From Winogradskyella eximia (lineage in GTDB: Bacteria; Bacteroidota; Bacteroidia; Flavobacteriales; Flavobacteriaceae): a DNA stretch of 64,000 bases. Below the pieces are notes generated by a model. That model worked only from the letters and a program-made list of their open reading frames with translations, searched no databases and was not told the origin of the DNA. Positions 33,083 through 42,176 of the stretch are shown piece by piece. The DNA is taken from positions 1,010,856-1,074,855 of the forward strand of contig NZ_QRDV01000001.1 of assembly GCF_003386165.1 (NCBI RefSeq), written 5' to 3'. Position 1 is the stretch's first letter, and every line of letters begins with the position of its first letter. The position numbers were made by a program, and so were the translations under genes.

Positions 33083-35743
33083 TTAAAACGGATAGTTAAT
33101 ACCAATGTTATATACTGCATTTCTAAAGTTGTAATCTCTAAACCAACGCTTGTTGTCACTTTGAGATGGATCGTAAGTTTTAAGTCCGACATCAAATCGT
33201 AGTACAAAAAAATCAAAATCATAACGCAGACCAAAACCAGAACCTACTGCAATATCTTTTAATGAGCTAAAATTAGTGAGTGTAGCGGCTTCTTCTTCGA
33301 CATTATCTAATACATTCCAAATATTACCAGCATCTATAAATAATGCTCCTTGAAATGCTCCAAACAAACTAAAACGTTGTTCTGCACTTAAATGAAGCTT
33401 AAAGTTAGCTTCATTAAATTCGTTAGTAGATTTAGAACTTCCTGGTCCTAGATTATAAGCAGACCAAGCTCTATTGTCATTTGGTCCTCCTGCAAAGAAA
33501 CTTTCTGCAAAAGGAATACTGTTAGAATTACCGTACGGAATAGCGATACCTGCGTAACTGCGAAAAGCAAATACATTCTTTCTACCCAAATCTACGTATT
33601 TGACATAATCAAATTCGGTTTTGATATATTGAGAGAAAGCAACGCCAAAAACTTCATAGTTATCGACATCATTTTTAGTAGCTCCACTGAGGTTAGAGAT
33701 TGTAGAAAGTAAATTACCAGCTAATTCAATTCTCCATTTAAAAACTGAAAAATTATTGTCAAAGATACTTTTACGTTTGTCCTTTTTGTAATCGAAACTT
33801 GTAGAAAAAATAAGATTATTTTCTGTTAGTCGTTCTTTACGTTCGTCAATAGTATTTACAGTATCATAATCATCACTTGATAAGGATACATTACCAGATA
33901 AAACATCATCAATAAATACATCCGCAGGAGAATATGGACTGGCTAAGCTAGAATTATATAAGCTTTCATCACTACCTATATAATTGTTGTCTTGGGCAAT
34001 AGTATTTAAACTACTAAAGGAGTTTGTATATACACCGAAGTAATTACTAGTATTTAGATTTTTTACAAAATTTACATTAAACAATTCTAATGTGTTTGTA
34101 ACGGTTGTAGAAGGATACCAGTTATAACTATAGTTACCAGATAGTGCTTGTTTGTCTAAACCTATGTTTTGCTGACTGGTCATAGATATATTCATAGCCG
34201 TACTTGGCGACATGTATTTTGGAATAATTTTATCTGTATTAAAAGGACTAAGGAGTCTTGGTATAGTTAAACGAATATTACCTCCAAATTCATTAATATC
34301 AAAAAAGGCAGCTTCAGGATCATTTCTAGTTTTAGATGCTCCAATGGCAGCAACACCAGATATTTCTAAGGTTTCTGCACCTCTAAAAATATTTCTAATT
34401 TTTAAACCAGAACTAAATGAAAACCCTATCGTTTGAATATTACTTTGGTTAATGTCAGAATCAAAACTTAAACCATATTTCTTTTTGGGTTCTAAATAGA
34501 TGTTTGCTGTAAGTGTTGTGTCTTCTTCGTTTTCAACAAAATCAATGTTTGGGTATCTAAACATTTGCAAATCGTTAAGATGGCGAGATGTTCTACTTTG
34601 TGCTAAATAACTATAAGTATCTCCTTTATTAATAAATACAGCATCCGTTAGTGCTTTAGGCTTAAATCTTAATTTTTCCTTACTGTAAAGATTAAAATTG
34701 TTATAGGTAGTTGTATCAGAAATGGCTTTTTCTCGGTTATTGTAATTATCGTCCGTAAAAATATTAACCTCCTTTATTTTATATACTTTAAACGGTGTTG
34801 TTGTCGTAGAATCATCGCCTCTTATGGTTCTGTTTGCTATAATTATATCGGTATGTACTTTGTGATTGGTGTCTATAGTATCTATTTTAAAGCGGATGTA
34901 ATCTTGTCCAAAATGATAAAAACCAGAATTTCTTAAAAATGTATTTATACGTTCGCGCTCATTTTCATAATTGAGTTCATTGTACTGTTCCCCTTTTATT
35001 AATAATGACGCTTTGCTAAATGTATTGTATAAAGAATCAATTGCCGGACTACTGATGCTAGGATGTATAGAGTCTAAAACATAGGGTTTGTGTTTTGTAA
35101 CTTTATAGGTAACCTGTGCTAGTTGATTACTATCCTTAGCGACTTCGTAAGTTATATTGTTATTAAACCATCCATTACTATGATAGTATTTTCTTAGATT
35201 ACTTGCTGTTTTAATAGTTTTATCTTCATTATAAATTACAGGAGCCTCACCTGTACGTTTTAACCAAGCATTAAAGTTACGTTTAGAGTCTATTTGTTTA
35301 TCAAATTGCTTTTTTGAAAGCAATGCTGTTCTTCTTTTAACTTTAGAAGAATCACTTAAAATATTTGCATTTAATATGGAATCTATATTGGGTCTAGCAA
35401 GATTATAAATATGTAGTTTTAGAGGGAAGCTTAGAAACTTTCGCATACCAGAATTAGTGCGCTGTACAACAATATTATTAATACGTTCACTAGTAATTCT
35501 TTTGCCATCTTCTAAAATGGTATTGTTGGTGATAAGATGTTCATCTGTTTTTACACGTTTTACAATATTACAAGAGCTAAACATTAAAACACACAACATA
35601 AGCGCTACACTATAATGTAGCAATTTGCTGTTAGTCTGTGTGGTTATAGTAAAACGTTGTAAACTCAAAATGAGATCTCTTATTTTAAATGTATTGATGA
35701 AACAAAAATAATACCATTTCTTCATTAGAAATAGCATAGTCAC
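33083..35743 (-). CDS. tamL: TamL-type outer-membrane lipoprotein of the BamA/TamA family
   Basis: Up to 886 residues. A lipobox LMFSSC lies about 58 residues into the longest frame, so the real start is probably further in: an ATG at 35725, or TTG codons nearer the signal peptide. After it come POTRA-like repeats (e.g. TYKVTKHKPYVLDSI, NTFLRNSGFYHFGQDY), then an omp85 barrel (GLSFDSDINQSNIQTIGF, AFRSYAGIAIPYGNSNSIPFAESFFAGG with the family's RGY-like loop changed, GLRYDFDFFVLRFDVGL) ending in Phe. Lipidated BamA/TamA homologues of Bacteroidota (TamL) work with TamB in outer-membrane protein or lipid transport. Monocistronic; promoter at 35809-35837. Confidence 0.85.
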   Translation of the reverse strand: MTMLFLMKKWYYFCFINTFKIRDLILSLQRFTITTQTNSKLLHYSVALMLCVLMFSSCNIVKRVKTDEHLITNNTILEDGKRITSERINNIVVQRTNSGMRKFLSFPLKLHIYNLARPNIDSILNANILSDSSKVKRRTALLSKKQFDKQIDSKRNFNAWLKRTGEAPVIYNEDKTIKTASNLRKYYHSNGWFNNNITYEVAKDSNQLAQVTYKVTKHKPYVLDSIHPSISSPAIDSLYNTFSKASLLIKGEQYNELNYENERERINTFLRNSGFYHFGQDYIRFKIDTIDTNHKVHTDIIIANRTIRGDDSTTTTPFKVYKIKEVNIFTDDNYNNREKAISDTTTYNNFNLYSKEKLRFKPKALTDAVFINKGDTYSYLAQSRTSRHLNDLQMFRYPNIDFVENEEDTTLTANIYLEPKKKYGLSFDSDINQSNIQTIGFSFSSGLKIRNIFRGAETLEISGVAAIGASKTRNDPEAAFFDINEFGGNIRLTIPRLLSPFNTDKIIPKYMSPSTAMNISMTSQQNIGLDKQALSGNYSYNWYPSTTVTNTLELFNVNFVKNLNTSNYFGVYTNSFSSLNTIAQDNNYIGSDESLYNSSLASPYSPADVFIDDVLSGNVSLSSDDYDTVNTIDERKERLTENNLIFSTSFDYKKDKRKSIFDNNFSVFKWRIELAGNLLSTISNLSGATKNDVDNYEVFGVAFSQYIKTEFDYVKYVDLGRKNVFAFRSYAGIAIPYGNSNSIPFAESFFAGGPNDNRAWSAYNLGPGSSKSTNEFNEANFKLHLSAEQRFSLFGAFQGALFIDAGNIWNVLDNVEEEAATLTNFSSLKDIAVGSGFGLRYDFDFFVLRFDVGLKTYDPSQSDNKRWFRDYNFRNAVYNIGINYPF

Positions 35744-35808
35744 TTTAATTTAGAAACGCTATTAAATCAAAAAACGTTTACTTTGTGTTTTTAGGTGTAA
35801 CGTCTAAA

Positions 35809-35837
35809 CAAATGTAAAGACATTTTATGTTATCAAA
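35809..35837 (-). promoter_or_regulatory. promoter for tamL overlapping the start of the methyltransferase gene
   Basis: On the minus strand TTTG (35834-35837) and TACATTTG (35809-35816) are 17 bases apart, a full match to the phylum consensus. The -33 part lies inside the first codons of the divergent gene at 35827. Confidence 0.65.
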
Positions 35838-36561
35838 GAATCAAATAAAGTTAATTAAAAGTTTAGGTCAAAAAAAAGGTAGACAACAGGAAGGCATGTT
35901 TGTTGTTGAAGGTATAAAGGGGATTTCTGAGTTTTTAAATTCAAATTATAGGTTAAAAAACCTTTATACAACACAGCCAATTTTTGATGCTCCCGATGAA
36001 TTAGTAATAGAAATTTCAGAGGCTGAATTAAAAAAAATATCAGCATTAAAAAACCCGAATACAGGATTAGCAATTTTTGAGATACCTGATCAAAAAAACA
36101 CGCAAACAAGTGGTTTAATTGTGGCTTTAGACGATGTTAGAGATCCAGGGAATTTAGGAACCATAATTAGACTTTGCGATTGGTACGGTATTACAGATTT
36201 AATTTGTAGTCTTAATACGGTAGATTGCTATAATGCAAAAGTAGTACAGGCAACAATGGGATCTTTAACCCGTATAAATGTGCAGTATTTAGATTTGAAT
36301 GCCTATTTAAAAACTCAAAAAACAACTGTTTTTGGAGCATTTCTAGATGGAGAAAATATCTATACTTCAGAGTTGCCAAATGAAGGTGTTATTGTTTTAG
36401 GTAATGAAGCCAATGGAATTTCTGAGAGTATTGAAGACCAAGTAACCAGAAAGGTGACCATTCCTCAATTTGGTAAAATTAAAAAGACGGAGAGTTTAAA
36501 TGTTGCCAATGCAACTGCAATACTATTAAGCGAATTTAAACGGCGTTCTATTGAAAAGTAA
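35827..36561 (+). CDS. TrmH/SpoU family RNA methyltransferase
   Basis: A 244-residue enzyme with an N-terminal substrate-binding domain (KNQIKLIKSLGQKKGRQQEG, VEGIKGI) and a C-terminal SPOUT knot. Knot motifs: ALDDVRDPGNLGTIIRL (motif 1 Asn and Arg), VLGNEANGIS (motif 2) and ESLNVANATAILLSEF (motif 3). The family 2'-O-methylates ribose in rRNA or tRNA using SAM; which RNA is not told by sequence, although the N-terminal domain is like the rRNA (RlmB-like) branch. Its 3' end overlaps the convergent porT gene by 14 bases. Confidence 0.92.
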   Translation: MLSKNQIKLIKSLGQKKGRQQEGMFVVEGIKGISEFLNSNYRLKNLYTTQPIFDAPDELVIEISEAELKKISALKNPNTGLAIFEIPDQKNTQTSGLIVALDDVRDPGNLGTIIRLCDWYGITDLICSLNTVDCYNAKVVQATMGSLTRINVQYLDLNAYLKTQKTTVFGAFLDGENIYTSELPNEGVIVLGNEANGISESIEDQVTRKVTIPQFGKIKKTESLNVANATAILLSEFKRRSIEK

Positions 36562-37264
36562 AATTGATAAACACACCTCTAGTTTGCATTTTAGATACGT
36601 TACCTGTCCATGGGCTATTTGGATCAACATCTCTAATTAACTCATCATTCATGGCAAAAACTCCTCTTATAGAAGGCGTAAATTTAAAATAGAGTAGGTA
36701 CATATCAATCCCAAATCCTATTTCGTAGAAATATGTGTTTTTAGACATTCTAAATTCACCAGAACTATTATCATTTGGGTTGTCTTGATTGCTCGAAAGG
36801 TTGAGTGCCGTTGAAATACCACCAATAATAAAAGGTTTAAAATTGTTAATACGCTTGGTAGAAACCTTTAGTAATAATGGAATATGTACATAAGTTGATT
36901 TTACTTCTCTTAGTAAATCAGAGTCATTATATTCCATGCCTTCAAAATAACTTTCATCATACTCTAAATTTCTAGTAGTAAAGAATACTCCTGGCTCTAG
37001 TCTTAAATTGAGATAATCATTAATTCGCATATCACCCACAAGACCTAAATGAAACCCAAATGATTTTTGTACAAGTATATCTTTTAGATCTTCATTATAA
37101 TCGAAATTAAAATCATATTGGTTAAAGCCAATAAAATAGCCCCAAGACAAAAACTTTTGATCAATGTTGTCTGGGTTATTTGCTACTTTTTCTTTTGTAA
37201 AAAGTTGAGCAGATGAGCTTTGAAATGCTATTAAAAATACTAAAAGGACAAATATTTGCTTCAT
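36548..37264 (-). CDS. porT: PorT family outer-membrane beta-barrel protein (type IX secretion)
   Basis: About 238 residues, starting MKQIFVLLVFLIAFQSSSAQ (signal peptide cut after SAQ). The rest is a small beta-barrel of alternating aromatic strands (GYFIGFNQYDFNF, SFGFHLGLVGDMRINDYLNLRLEPG, YVHIPLLLKVSTKR, IGGISTAL). PorT/SprT is needed for type IX secretion and gliding in this phylum and commonly sits by ubiE/menG, as here: its ATG follows the ubiE stop by one base. The longer frame from 37318 would overlap ubiE and is not used. Its end overlaps the convergent methyltransferase gene. Confidence 0.87.
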   Translation of the reverse strand: MKQIFVLLVFLIAFQSSSAQLFTKEKVANNPDNIDQKFLSWGYFIGFNQYDFNFDYNEDLKDILVQKSFGFHLGLVGDMRINDYLNLRLEPGVFFTTRNLEYDESYFEGMEYNDSDLLREVKSTYVHIPLLLKVSTKRINNFKPFIIGGISTALNLSSNQDNPNDNSSGEFRMSKNTYFYEIGFGIDMYLLYFKFTPSIRGVFAMNDELIRDVDPNSPWTGNVSKMQTRGVFINFTFQ

Positions 37265-37265
37265 A

Positions 37266-37997
37266 TTATGCTTTAGATGCTGTGTAAATTGTAGCCACTC
37301 CCATAGTTTGTGGATCATGTTTCACATTTATAAACCCAATTTTCGATAAAATATTGTTTAATGCTTCACCATAAGGAAAAACAGATGCTGATTCGCTTAA
37401 ATAAGTATAAGCCACTTTATCTTTAGAAAACAGTTTTCCTATAGTAGGCATAATTAGTTTTGTGTGGAAATTGTATCCTGCTTTAAAAAATGGATTTGTA
37501 GGCACTGAAGTTTCAAGAATAACAAATATACCATTCGGTTTTAGTACTCTTAGAATTTCGGCAAGTCCTTTTTCGAGGTTTTCAAAATTACGAACACCAA
37601 AGGATACGGTTATTGCATCAAACGTATTATCTTCAAAAGGCAAATCTTCAGAATCGCCAATAACCATAGAGATGATATTGTCTAGATGGCTTGCCTTAAT
37701 TTTTTTACGACCAACTTCTAACATGCCATCACTAATGTCTAAGCCAATGATTTCTTTAGCATTAGTAGAAACTAAGTTAATAGCCAAATCACCTGTTCCT
37801 GTAGCAATGTCTAAGATGTTTTCAGGATTGGTTTTAGCAACCAACTTCACAACCTTTTCTCTCCATTTTACATCAATTCCAAATGATATTACTCGATTTA
37901 GACCATCATATTCATTAGAAATGGTGTCGAACATTTTTGTAACCTGAACCTTTTTAGATTGGTCACTGTCCTTATATGGATTTACTTTTTCAGCCAT
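37266..37997 (-). CDS. ubiE: demethylmenaquinone/ubiquinone methyltransferase (UbiE/MenG)
   Basis: A 243-residue SAM-dependent C-methyltransferase making the last step of menaquinone synthesis, the quinone used by Nqr in this organism. Motifs: [35 protein letters not shown] (SAM site), [29 protein letters not shown] and [17 protein letters not shown]. The ATG at 37997 ([11 protein letters not shown]) is preferred over 38012, because a TATATTTG -7 element at 38010-38017 would lie at or after the longer start. It forms an operon with porT. Confidence 0.95.
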   Translation of the reverse strand: MAEKVNPYKDSDQSKKVQVTKMFDTISNEYDGLNRVISFGIDVKWREKVVKLVAKTNPENILDIATGTGDLAINLVSTNAKEIIGLDISDGMLEVGRKKIKASHLDNIISMVIGDSEDLPFEDNTFDAITVSFGVRNFENLEKGLAEILRVLKPNGIFVILETSVPTNPFFKAGYNFHTKLIMPTIGKLFSKDKVAYTYLSESASVFPYGEALNNILSKIGFINVKHDPQTMGVATIYTASKA

Positions 37998-38009
37998 AAA
38001 AATTTTTGG

Positions 38010-38017
38010 CAAATATA
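38010..38017 (-). promoter_or_regulatory. -7 element for ubiE-porT
   Basis: It reads TATATTTG on the minus strand, 13 bases before the ATG at 37997, and so decides the start of ubiE. The rest of the gap to 38288 holds no gene that I can see. Confidence 0.6.
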
Positions 38018-38257
38018 CGGATTAGTTATAAGTTCATAAAGATGTAAGTATTTAAAGTTTAGATTACCATGGTCTTCATTTTTAAGAAAAAAGCAAATAA
38101 AATTAGAGAAGGAATATTAAATGTAAAATTACAAATAGAGTTTAAACATCATTTGTAGTTATATTGCTTTATGCACTAGATACTTAATAATTTGTAATTT
38201 TTAGTTATTCATATAAAGTAAAATACTTTAGGCACATATTAACTTGTAACTTATAAG

Positions 38258-38265
38258 TATATTTG
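38258..38265 (+). promoter_or_regulatory. -7 element for trkA
   Basis: TATATTTG followed by CACC is a full TAnnTTTG match, 24 bases before the trkA ATG. No -33 TTG is at the expected distance. Confidence 0.55.
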
Positions 38266-38288
38266 CACCTTTATTTCAAGTATATAAA

Positions 38289-39641
38289 ATGAAAATAATT
38301 ATAGCAGGTGCAGGTGAGGTTGGATTTCATTTGGCAAAACTGTTGTCTTACGAGTCTCAAGAAATCACTTTAATAGACACAAAAAAAGATAGTTTAGCGT
38401 ATGCAGGTGAGCACTTGGATATTAGGACTATAAAAGGAGATGCAACATCCATTGCTATCTTAAGAGATGCAAGGATTGATAAAGCAGCGCTTTTTATTGC
38501 AGTAACGTCTTCTGAAACTACAAATATTACAGCTTGTGTTTTAGCAAAACAATTAGGTGCTAGAAAGACTATTGCTCGAATATCTAATACCGAATTTATT
38601 GATAATAAAGAAACTGTAGGGTTTTCGAAATTTGGTATAGACGAGCTTATTTCTCCTGAATCTTTAGCAGCCTCTGAAATAGAATTATTATTAAATCAAT
38701 ATGGTGGTTTTAACGATACTTATCAGTTTGAAGAAGGTGCGTTAACCATGTTAGGTTTACGTTTGTCTAGAACAGCAACTTTTGTAGATAAGACAGTAAA
38801 AGAAGCTGCAGAAATATATCCTGAATTACATTTTATTCCAATAGCAATTCAACGTTTAGGGACCCAATATACTATAATCCCAAGAGGCGATACTATTTTT
38901 AAAGAAGGTGATAAAGTTGTTTTTATGACTTGTGAAGGTGGTGATCAAGAATTGTTTGATTTATCCGGAAAAGTGAAAGCCGAAATCAAAGATGTAATGA
39001 TACTTGGTGGAAGTCAAATAGGGTATAAGACAGCTAAAGATCTTTGTGATAATAAGTTTAATGTAAAAATTATAGAAAGTAAACGAAACGTTGCAGAGGA
39101 TTTAGCAGAGGATTTACCAAATGCTTTAGTAATTTTTGGTGATGGTAGAAATGTGGATATATTGGAAGAAGAAAATATTTCTGATATGGATGCTTTTATT
39201 GCTGTTACAGGTAATTCTGAAACTAACATTATGTCTTGTCTCTTAGCTAAATCTAAAGGTGTTAGAAAAACTATTGCTTTAGTGGAGAATATGGACTATT
39301 ATCAATTGTCCCAATCTATAGGTATTGATACTTTAATTAATAAAAAGCTTTTAGCAGCAAATAATATCTTTAGGTACATAAGAAAAGGTGAGGTTGTTGC
39401 AATGACTAAGCTTACAAATATGAATGCTGAGCTATTAGAGTTTGTGGTAAAACCTAAATCTAAAATTACAAATAAGTTAATTAAGGATTTAAAATTCCCG
39501 AAATCGGCCATTTTTGGAGGTATAATTAGAGATGGAAATGGATTAATTCCATTAGGAAGCTTTAAAATAGAAGCAGGAGATCGCGTGGTTGTTTGTTGTT
39601 TGCCGCGATCTATTTCTGAAGTAGAAACATTTTTCTCTTAA
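38289..39641 (+). CDS. trkA: Trk potassium uptake regulatory subunit TrkA
   Basis: A 450-residue peripheral protein with two RCK modules. Each has an NAD-binding Rossmann domain (IIAGAGEVGFHLAKLL at residue ~3 and MILGGSQIGYKTAKDL at ~238) and a TrkA_C domain (~140-225 and ~370-450). The second module has the acid at the strand end (KIIESKR). It gates the TrkH potassium channel in response to nucleotides. It is 14 bases upstream of trkH and cotranscribed with it. Confidence 0.95.
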   Translation: MKIIIAGAGEVGFHLAKLLSYESQEITLIDTKKDSLAYAGEHLDIRTIKGDATSIAILRDARIDKAALFIAVTSSETTNITACVLAKQLGARKTIARISNTEFIDNKETVGFSKFGIDELISPESLAASEIELLLNQYGGFNDTYQFEEGALTMLGLRLSRTATFVDKTVKEAAEIYPELHFIPIAIQRLGTQYTIIPRGDTIFKEGDKVVFMTCEGGDQELFDLSGKVKAEIKDVMILGGSQIGYKTAKDLCDNKFNVKIIESKRNVAEDLAEDLPNALVIFGDGRNVDILEEENISDMDAFIAVTGNSETNIMSCLLAKSKGVRKTIALVENMDYYQLSQSIGIDTLINKKLLAANNIFRYIRKGEVVAMTKLTNMNAELLEFVVKPKSKITNKLIKDLKFPKSAIFGGIIRDGNGLIPLGSFKIEAGDRVVVCCLPRSISEVETFFS

Positions 39642-39655
39642 TTGAAACAGAAATT

Positions 39656-41158
39656 ATGTCTCGTATAAAACTCAATTATAAAATCATCTTTCATTTTTTT
39701 GGATTACTACTATTGTTTAATGGTGGCTTTATACTTATCTCAACATTAATCAGTCTTATTTATAGTGATGGTGTAACCTTAGAATTATTATTAGCTGGTC
39801 TTACAACTCTTTTGTTAGGTGCATTTGCAATGTATAGAACCAAGGACCATCGCAAGGAAATGAATAAACGCGAAGGTTACATTGTGGTTGCTTTTGGTTG
39901 GATAGTGATGTCACTTTCTGGCACATTGCCTTATGTAGTCACTGAAGCTATTCCGTCTTTTACAGATGCTTTTTTTGAAACGATGTCTGGTTATACGACA
40001 ACAGGTGCTAGTATTTTAAACGATATTGAAGTTATACCAGAAGGAGTTTTATTTTGGAGGAGTACAACCCATTGGATTGGTGGTATGGGAATTATTGTAT
40101 TGGCGATCGCTATCCTACCTTTATTAGGTGTTGGTGGTATGCAATTATTTGCAGCTGAAGCTCCGGGTCCTGGAGGTGATAAGTTGCATCCAAGGATTAC
40201 AGATACGGCAAAACGATTATGGTTAATTTATGTTGGTTACACTGTTGCTGAAACTATTCTATTACAACTAGCAGGTATGTCATTTTTTGATGCCATTAAT
40301 CATGCTTTAAGTACCTTGTCAACGGGTGGTTTTTCTACTAAAAATGCAAGTGTGGCTTATTGGAATGATAATCCTGCAATACAATACATCATTATATTTT
40401 TTATGTTTTTAGCCGGTACAAATTTTGTATTAAGCTATTACTTGTTTAAAGGTAAGGTTTCTAAGATTTTAGAAGACGAAGAGTTTAAATTGTATTTTAA
40501 ATTTATCGCAGTCTTTACTATAATTGCAGCAGCTTTAATCTATTTTAAGGCAGACGTGTCAATTTCTTCTATAGATCATCCAATGGTGTTAGGTGAAGGA
40601 GAGAGTGCGATAAGACATGCATTGTTCCAAGTGTTAAGCGTTATTACTACAACTGGTTTTGTGACTGCGGATTATACATTGTGGACTCCGTTTTTAACTG
40701 TATTCTTTTTCGGAATGATGTTTTTAGGTGGTTCCGCTGGTAGTACTTCTGGTGGTGTAAAAGTGATGCGTCAATTGATTTTAATTAAGAATAGTTTTAT
40801 TGAATTTAAACGTGCTTTGCATCCCAATGCTATTCTGCCTGTACGTTACAACGGCAAATCAGTTTCTAAAGATATTGTATTCAATGTTCTTGGTTTCTTT
40901 ATCTTATATATGCTATCGTTTATTGTAGGTGCCCTAGTATTTTCTATGTTCAATATGGATTTTACTTCGGCTATTGGTCTTTCTGCATCGAGTTTAGGAA
41001 ATGTAGGGCCTGCTTTTGGTGATTTCGGACCAGTAAATAATTATTCTGCTTTACCTCCTTTAGGTAAATGGTGGGCTTCCTTTTTAATGCTTATAGGACG
41101 ATTAGAATTGTTTACCGTTTTGATTTTATTAACTCCTTTTTTCTGGAGGAACCGATAA
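39656..41158 (+). CDS. trkH: Trk potassium uptake channel TrkH
   Basis: A 500-residue inner-membrane protein with four pore modules. The selectivity-filter turns are visible in order: TTGAS (~116), STGGFS (~219), TTGFV (~335) and LGNVGPAFG (~457). GTTSGGVKVMRQL-like SAGSTSGGVKVMRQL near 362 is the loop that blocks the pore. It takes up potassium together with TrkA. A 52-residue membrane protein follows 13 bases later, likely in the same transcript. Confidence 0.95.
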   Translation: MSRIKLNYKIIFHFFGLLLLFNGGFILISTLISLIYSDGVTLELLLAGLTTLLLGAFAMYRTKDHRKEMNKREGYIVVAFGWIVMSLSGTLPYVVTEAIPSFTDAFFETMSGYTTTGASILNDIEVIPEGVLFWRSTTHWIGGMGIIVLAIAILPLLGVGGMQLFAAEAPGPGGDKLHPRITDTAKRLWLIYVGYTVAETILLQLAGMSFFDAINHALSTLSTGGFSTKNASVAYWNDNPAIQYIIIFFMFLAGTNFVLSYYLFKGKVSKILEDEEFKLYFKFIAVFTIIAAALIYFKADVSISSIDHPMVLGEGESAIRHALFQVLSVITTTGFVTADYTLWTPFLTVFFFGMMFLGGSAGSTSGGVKVMRQLILIKNSFIEFKRALHPNAILPVRYNGKSVSKDIVFNVLGFFILYMLSFIVGALVFSMFNMDFTSAIGLSASSLGNVGPAFGDFGPVNNYSALPPLGKWWASFLMLIGRLELFTVLILLTPFFWRNR

Positions 41159-41171
41159 TTGTTATAAAGGT

Positions 41172-41330
41172 ATGGTTGTAAATAAAACTAAATTATTAGC
41201 AGCAATATTTATAATTGTAGGTTCTGTTCTGCTTTTTATAAATGATTTAAAGTTTAATCCATTAATTTTAATATTTAAAACTATAGGATTTGGACTTTTT
41301 ATCTATGTATTAGTTAAAGAAAAAAAATAA
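41172..41330 (+). CDS. 52-residue two-helix membrane protein after trkH
   Basis: A short gene, ATG at 41172 to TAA at 41330. It encodes a protein that begins MVVNKTKLLAAIFIIVGSVL and ends FGLFIYVLVKEKK. Two hydrophobic helices (~7-23 and ~31-48) are joined by a short polar loop, and both ends are lysine-rich. It lies 13 bases after the trkH stop on the same strand, which suggests one operon with trkA-trkH. It could be a small accessory subunit of the potassium system, in the way KdpF serves Kdp, but that is inference. I do not recognise a family. Confidence 0.55.
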   Translation: MVVNKTKLLAAIFIIVGSVLLFINDLKFNPLILIFKTIGFGLFIYVLVKEKK

Positions 41331-41436
41331 TTCTAGAATTTTTTTTAAGTATTTTAAATTTATATCTAGCCTATATTCTCATTAATATTTTCGTGATTTT
41401 TAAAATTTAGTTTTGTTGTTTCTGAACAAACAAGGT

Positions 41437-41461
41437 GTAACATTTGTAATGGTTTTACGTC
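41437..41461 (+). promoter_or_regulatory. ECF-sigma-like promoter before the small membrane-protein set
   Basis: GTAAC (41437-41441) and CGTC (41458-41461) are 16 bases apart, the pattern of extracytoplasmic-function sigma promoters (-35 AAC, -10 CGTC). Transcription would begin near 41467, about 25 bases before the ATG at 41493. No ECF sigma gene lies in the window. Confidence 0.5.
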
Positions 41462-41492
41462 TTATTTGTATAACCAATTAAAATCATCAATC

Positions 41493-41741
41493 ATGGAATT
41501 AGTAATCAATCATCAATTAGAATTTGTACCAGAACCCATTGAGGTTAATCATTTTACAACTCAAGGCTTATTAAATTCTAATTACAAATCTGTTGTGAAG
41601 AATAGCTTTAGCAACTCATCTTCAAAATCTATATTCGGAATTAAACAGCGTTTAAAAGCTTCGCAATTTAATATGGTAAATCATACAGCTGCAATCTTAA
41701 AATTATCTGTTTTTGCCATAGCTTTAATCGCTTTGTTTTAA
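41493..41741 (+). CDS. small protein with C-terminal membrane anchor, unknown function
   Basis: An 82-residue protein from the ATG at 41493 (MELVINHQLEF); a longer frame from a TTG at 41466 would start on top of the proposed transcription start. The N-terminal ~60 residues are polar with a Ser/Asn-rich stretch (KNSFSNSSSKS) and a basic piece (KQRLKAS). The C-terminus is one membrane helix (ILKLSVFAIALIALF) that reaches the last residue, as in tail-anchored proteins. It heads a group of three small genes on the same strand. No family is recognised. Confidence 0.6.
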   Translation: MELVINHQLEFVPEPIEVNHFTTQGLLNSNYKSVVKNSFSNSSSKSIFGIKQRLKASQFNMVNHTAAILKLSVFAIALIALF

Positions 41742-41863
41742 AATAGCGTATTAATATTCGTAACGTTCAACTGATACACTAATGTGTGCCTTTTATAGCT
41801 ATCATAGCATTATAAATTTTACATAAATGCTATTTTGTTTTCATCCTTTAAACCTTAGAAACT

Positions 41864-42148
41864 ATGTCTGCAAGTGCAATGAATACAAGTGTTAGAAATA
41901 ACTTGAATTTACTTTCTAAACGTGATAGATTGAAAAATAGACTGGGTGGTTTTAATCGCGAAGAAAAAACGGAATATAATTTGCCAAAAGCAACAACCAA
42001 GCAGCTTAATCAAATTAGAAAGCGATTGAAAGAAGAACGTAAGGTTAGAATGTTAAAAGTTATTGCACTAACAGCAATTCTGTTTATGGGACTAGTATAT
42101 GTGTTTTTGCAATCTGCAAAAGGAATAACGGAATTGTTAACTTATTAA
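41864..42148 (+). CDS. small single-helix membrane protein, first of two paralogues
   Basis: A 94-residue protein. A basic, helical cytoplasmic part (LLSKRDRLKNRLGGFNREEK, then QIRKRLKEERK) is followed by one membrane helix (MLKVIALTAILFMGLVYVFL, ~60-79) and a short tail. It lines up with the next protein: LGG(F/Y)N, a Y-x-x-P-x-A-T stretch, then I-(R/K)-x-(R/K)-L-K and the helix. The gap before it (41742-41863) has no clear promoter. Function unknown; the basic coil before a single helix would suit a regulator or an assembly factor. Confidence 0.7.
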   Translation: MSASAMNTSVRNNLNLLSKRDRLKNRLGGFNREEKTEYNLPKATTKQLNQIRKRLKEERKVRMLKVIALTAILFMGLVYVFLQSAKGITELLTY

Positions 42149-42176
42149 TTTCTTAGAACAATCTAAATTGTAAATT

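Noticed and set aside
32933-33202. An 89-codon open frame on the plus strand after fbaA, with a 101-codon frame on the minus strand over the same DNA
   Set aside because: Both overlap the end of tamL for over 100 bases, their products look like random AT-rich translation, and no promoter or family signal supports them.
37462-37947. A 161-codon plus-strand frame inside ubiE
   Set aside because: Fully antisense to a well-conserved methyltransferase, with no leader or family motif.
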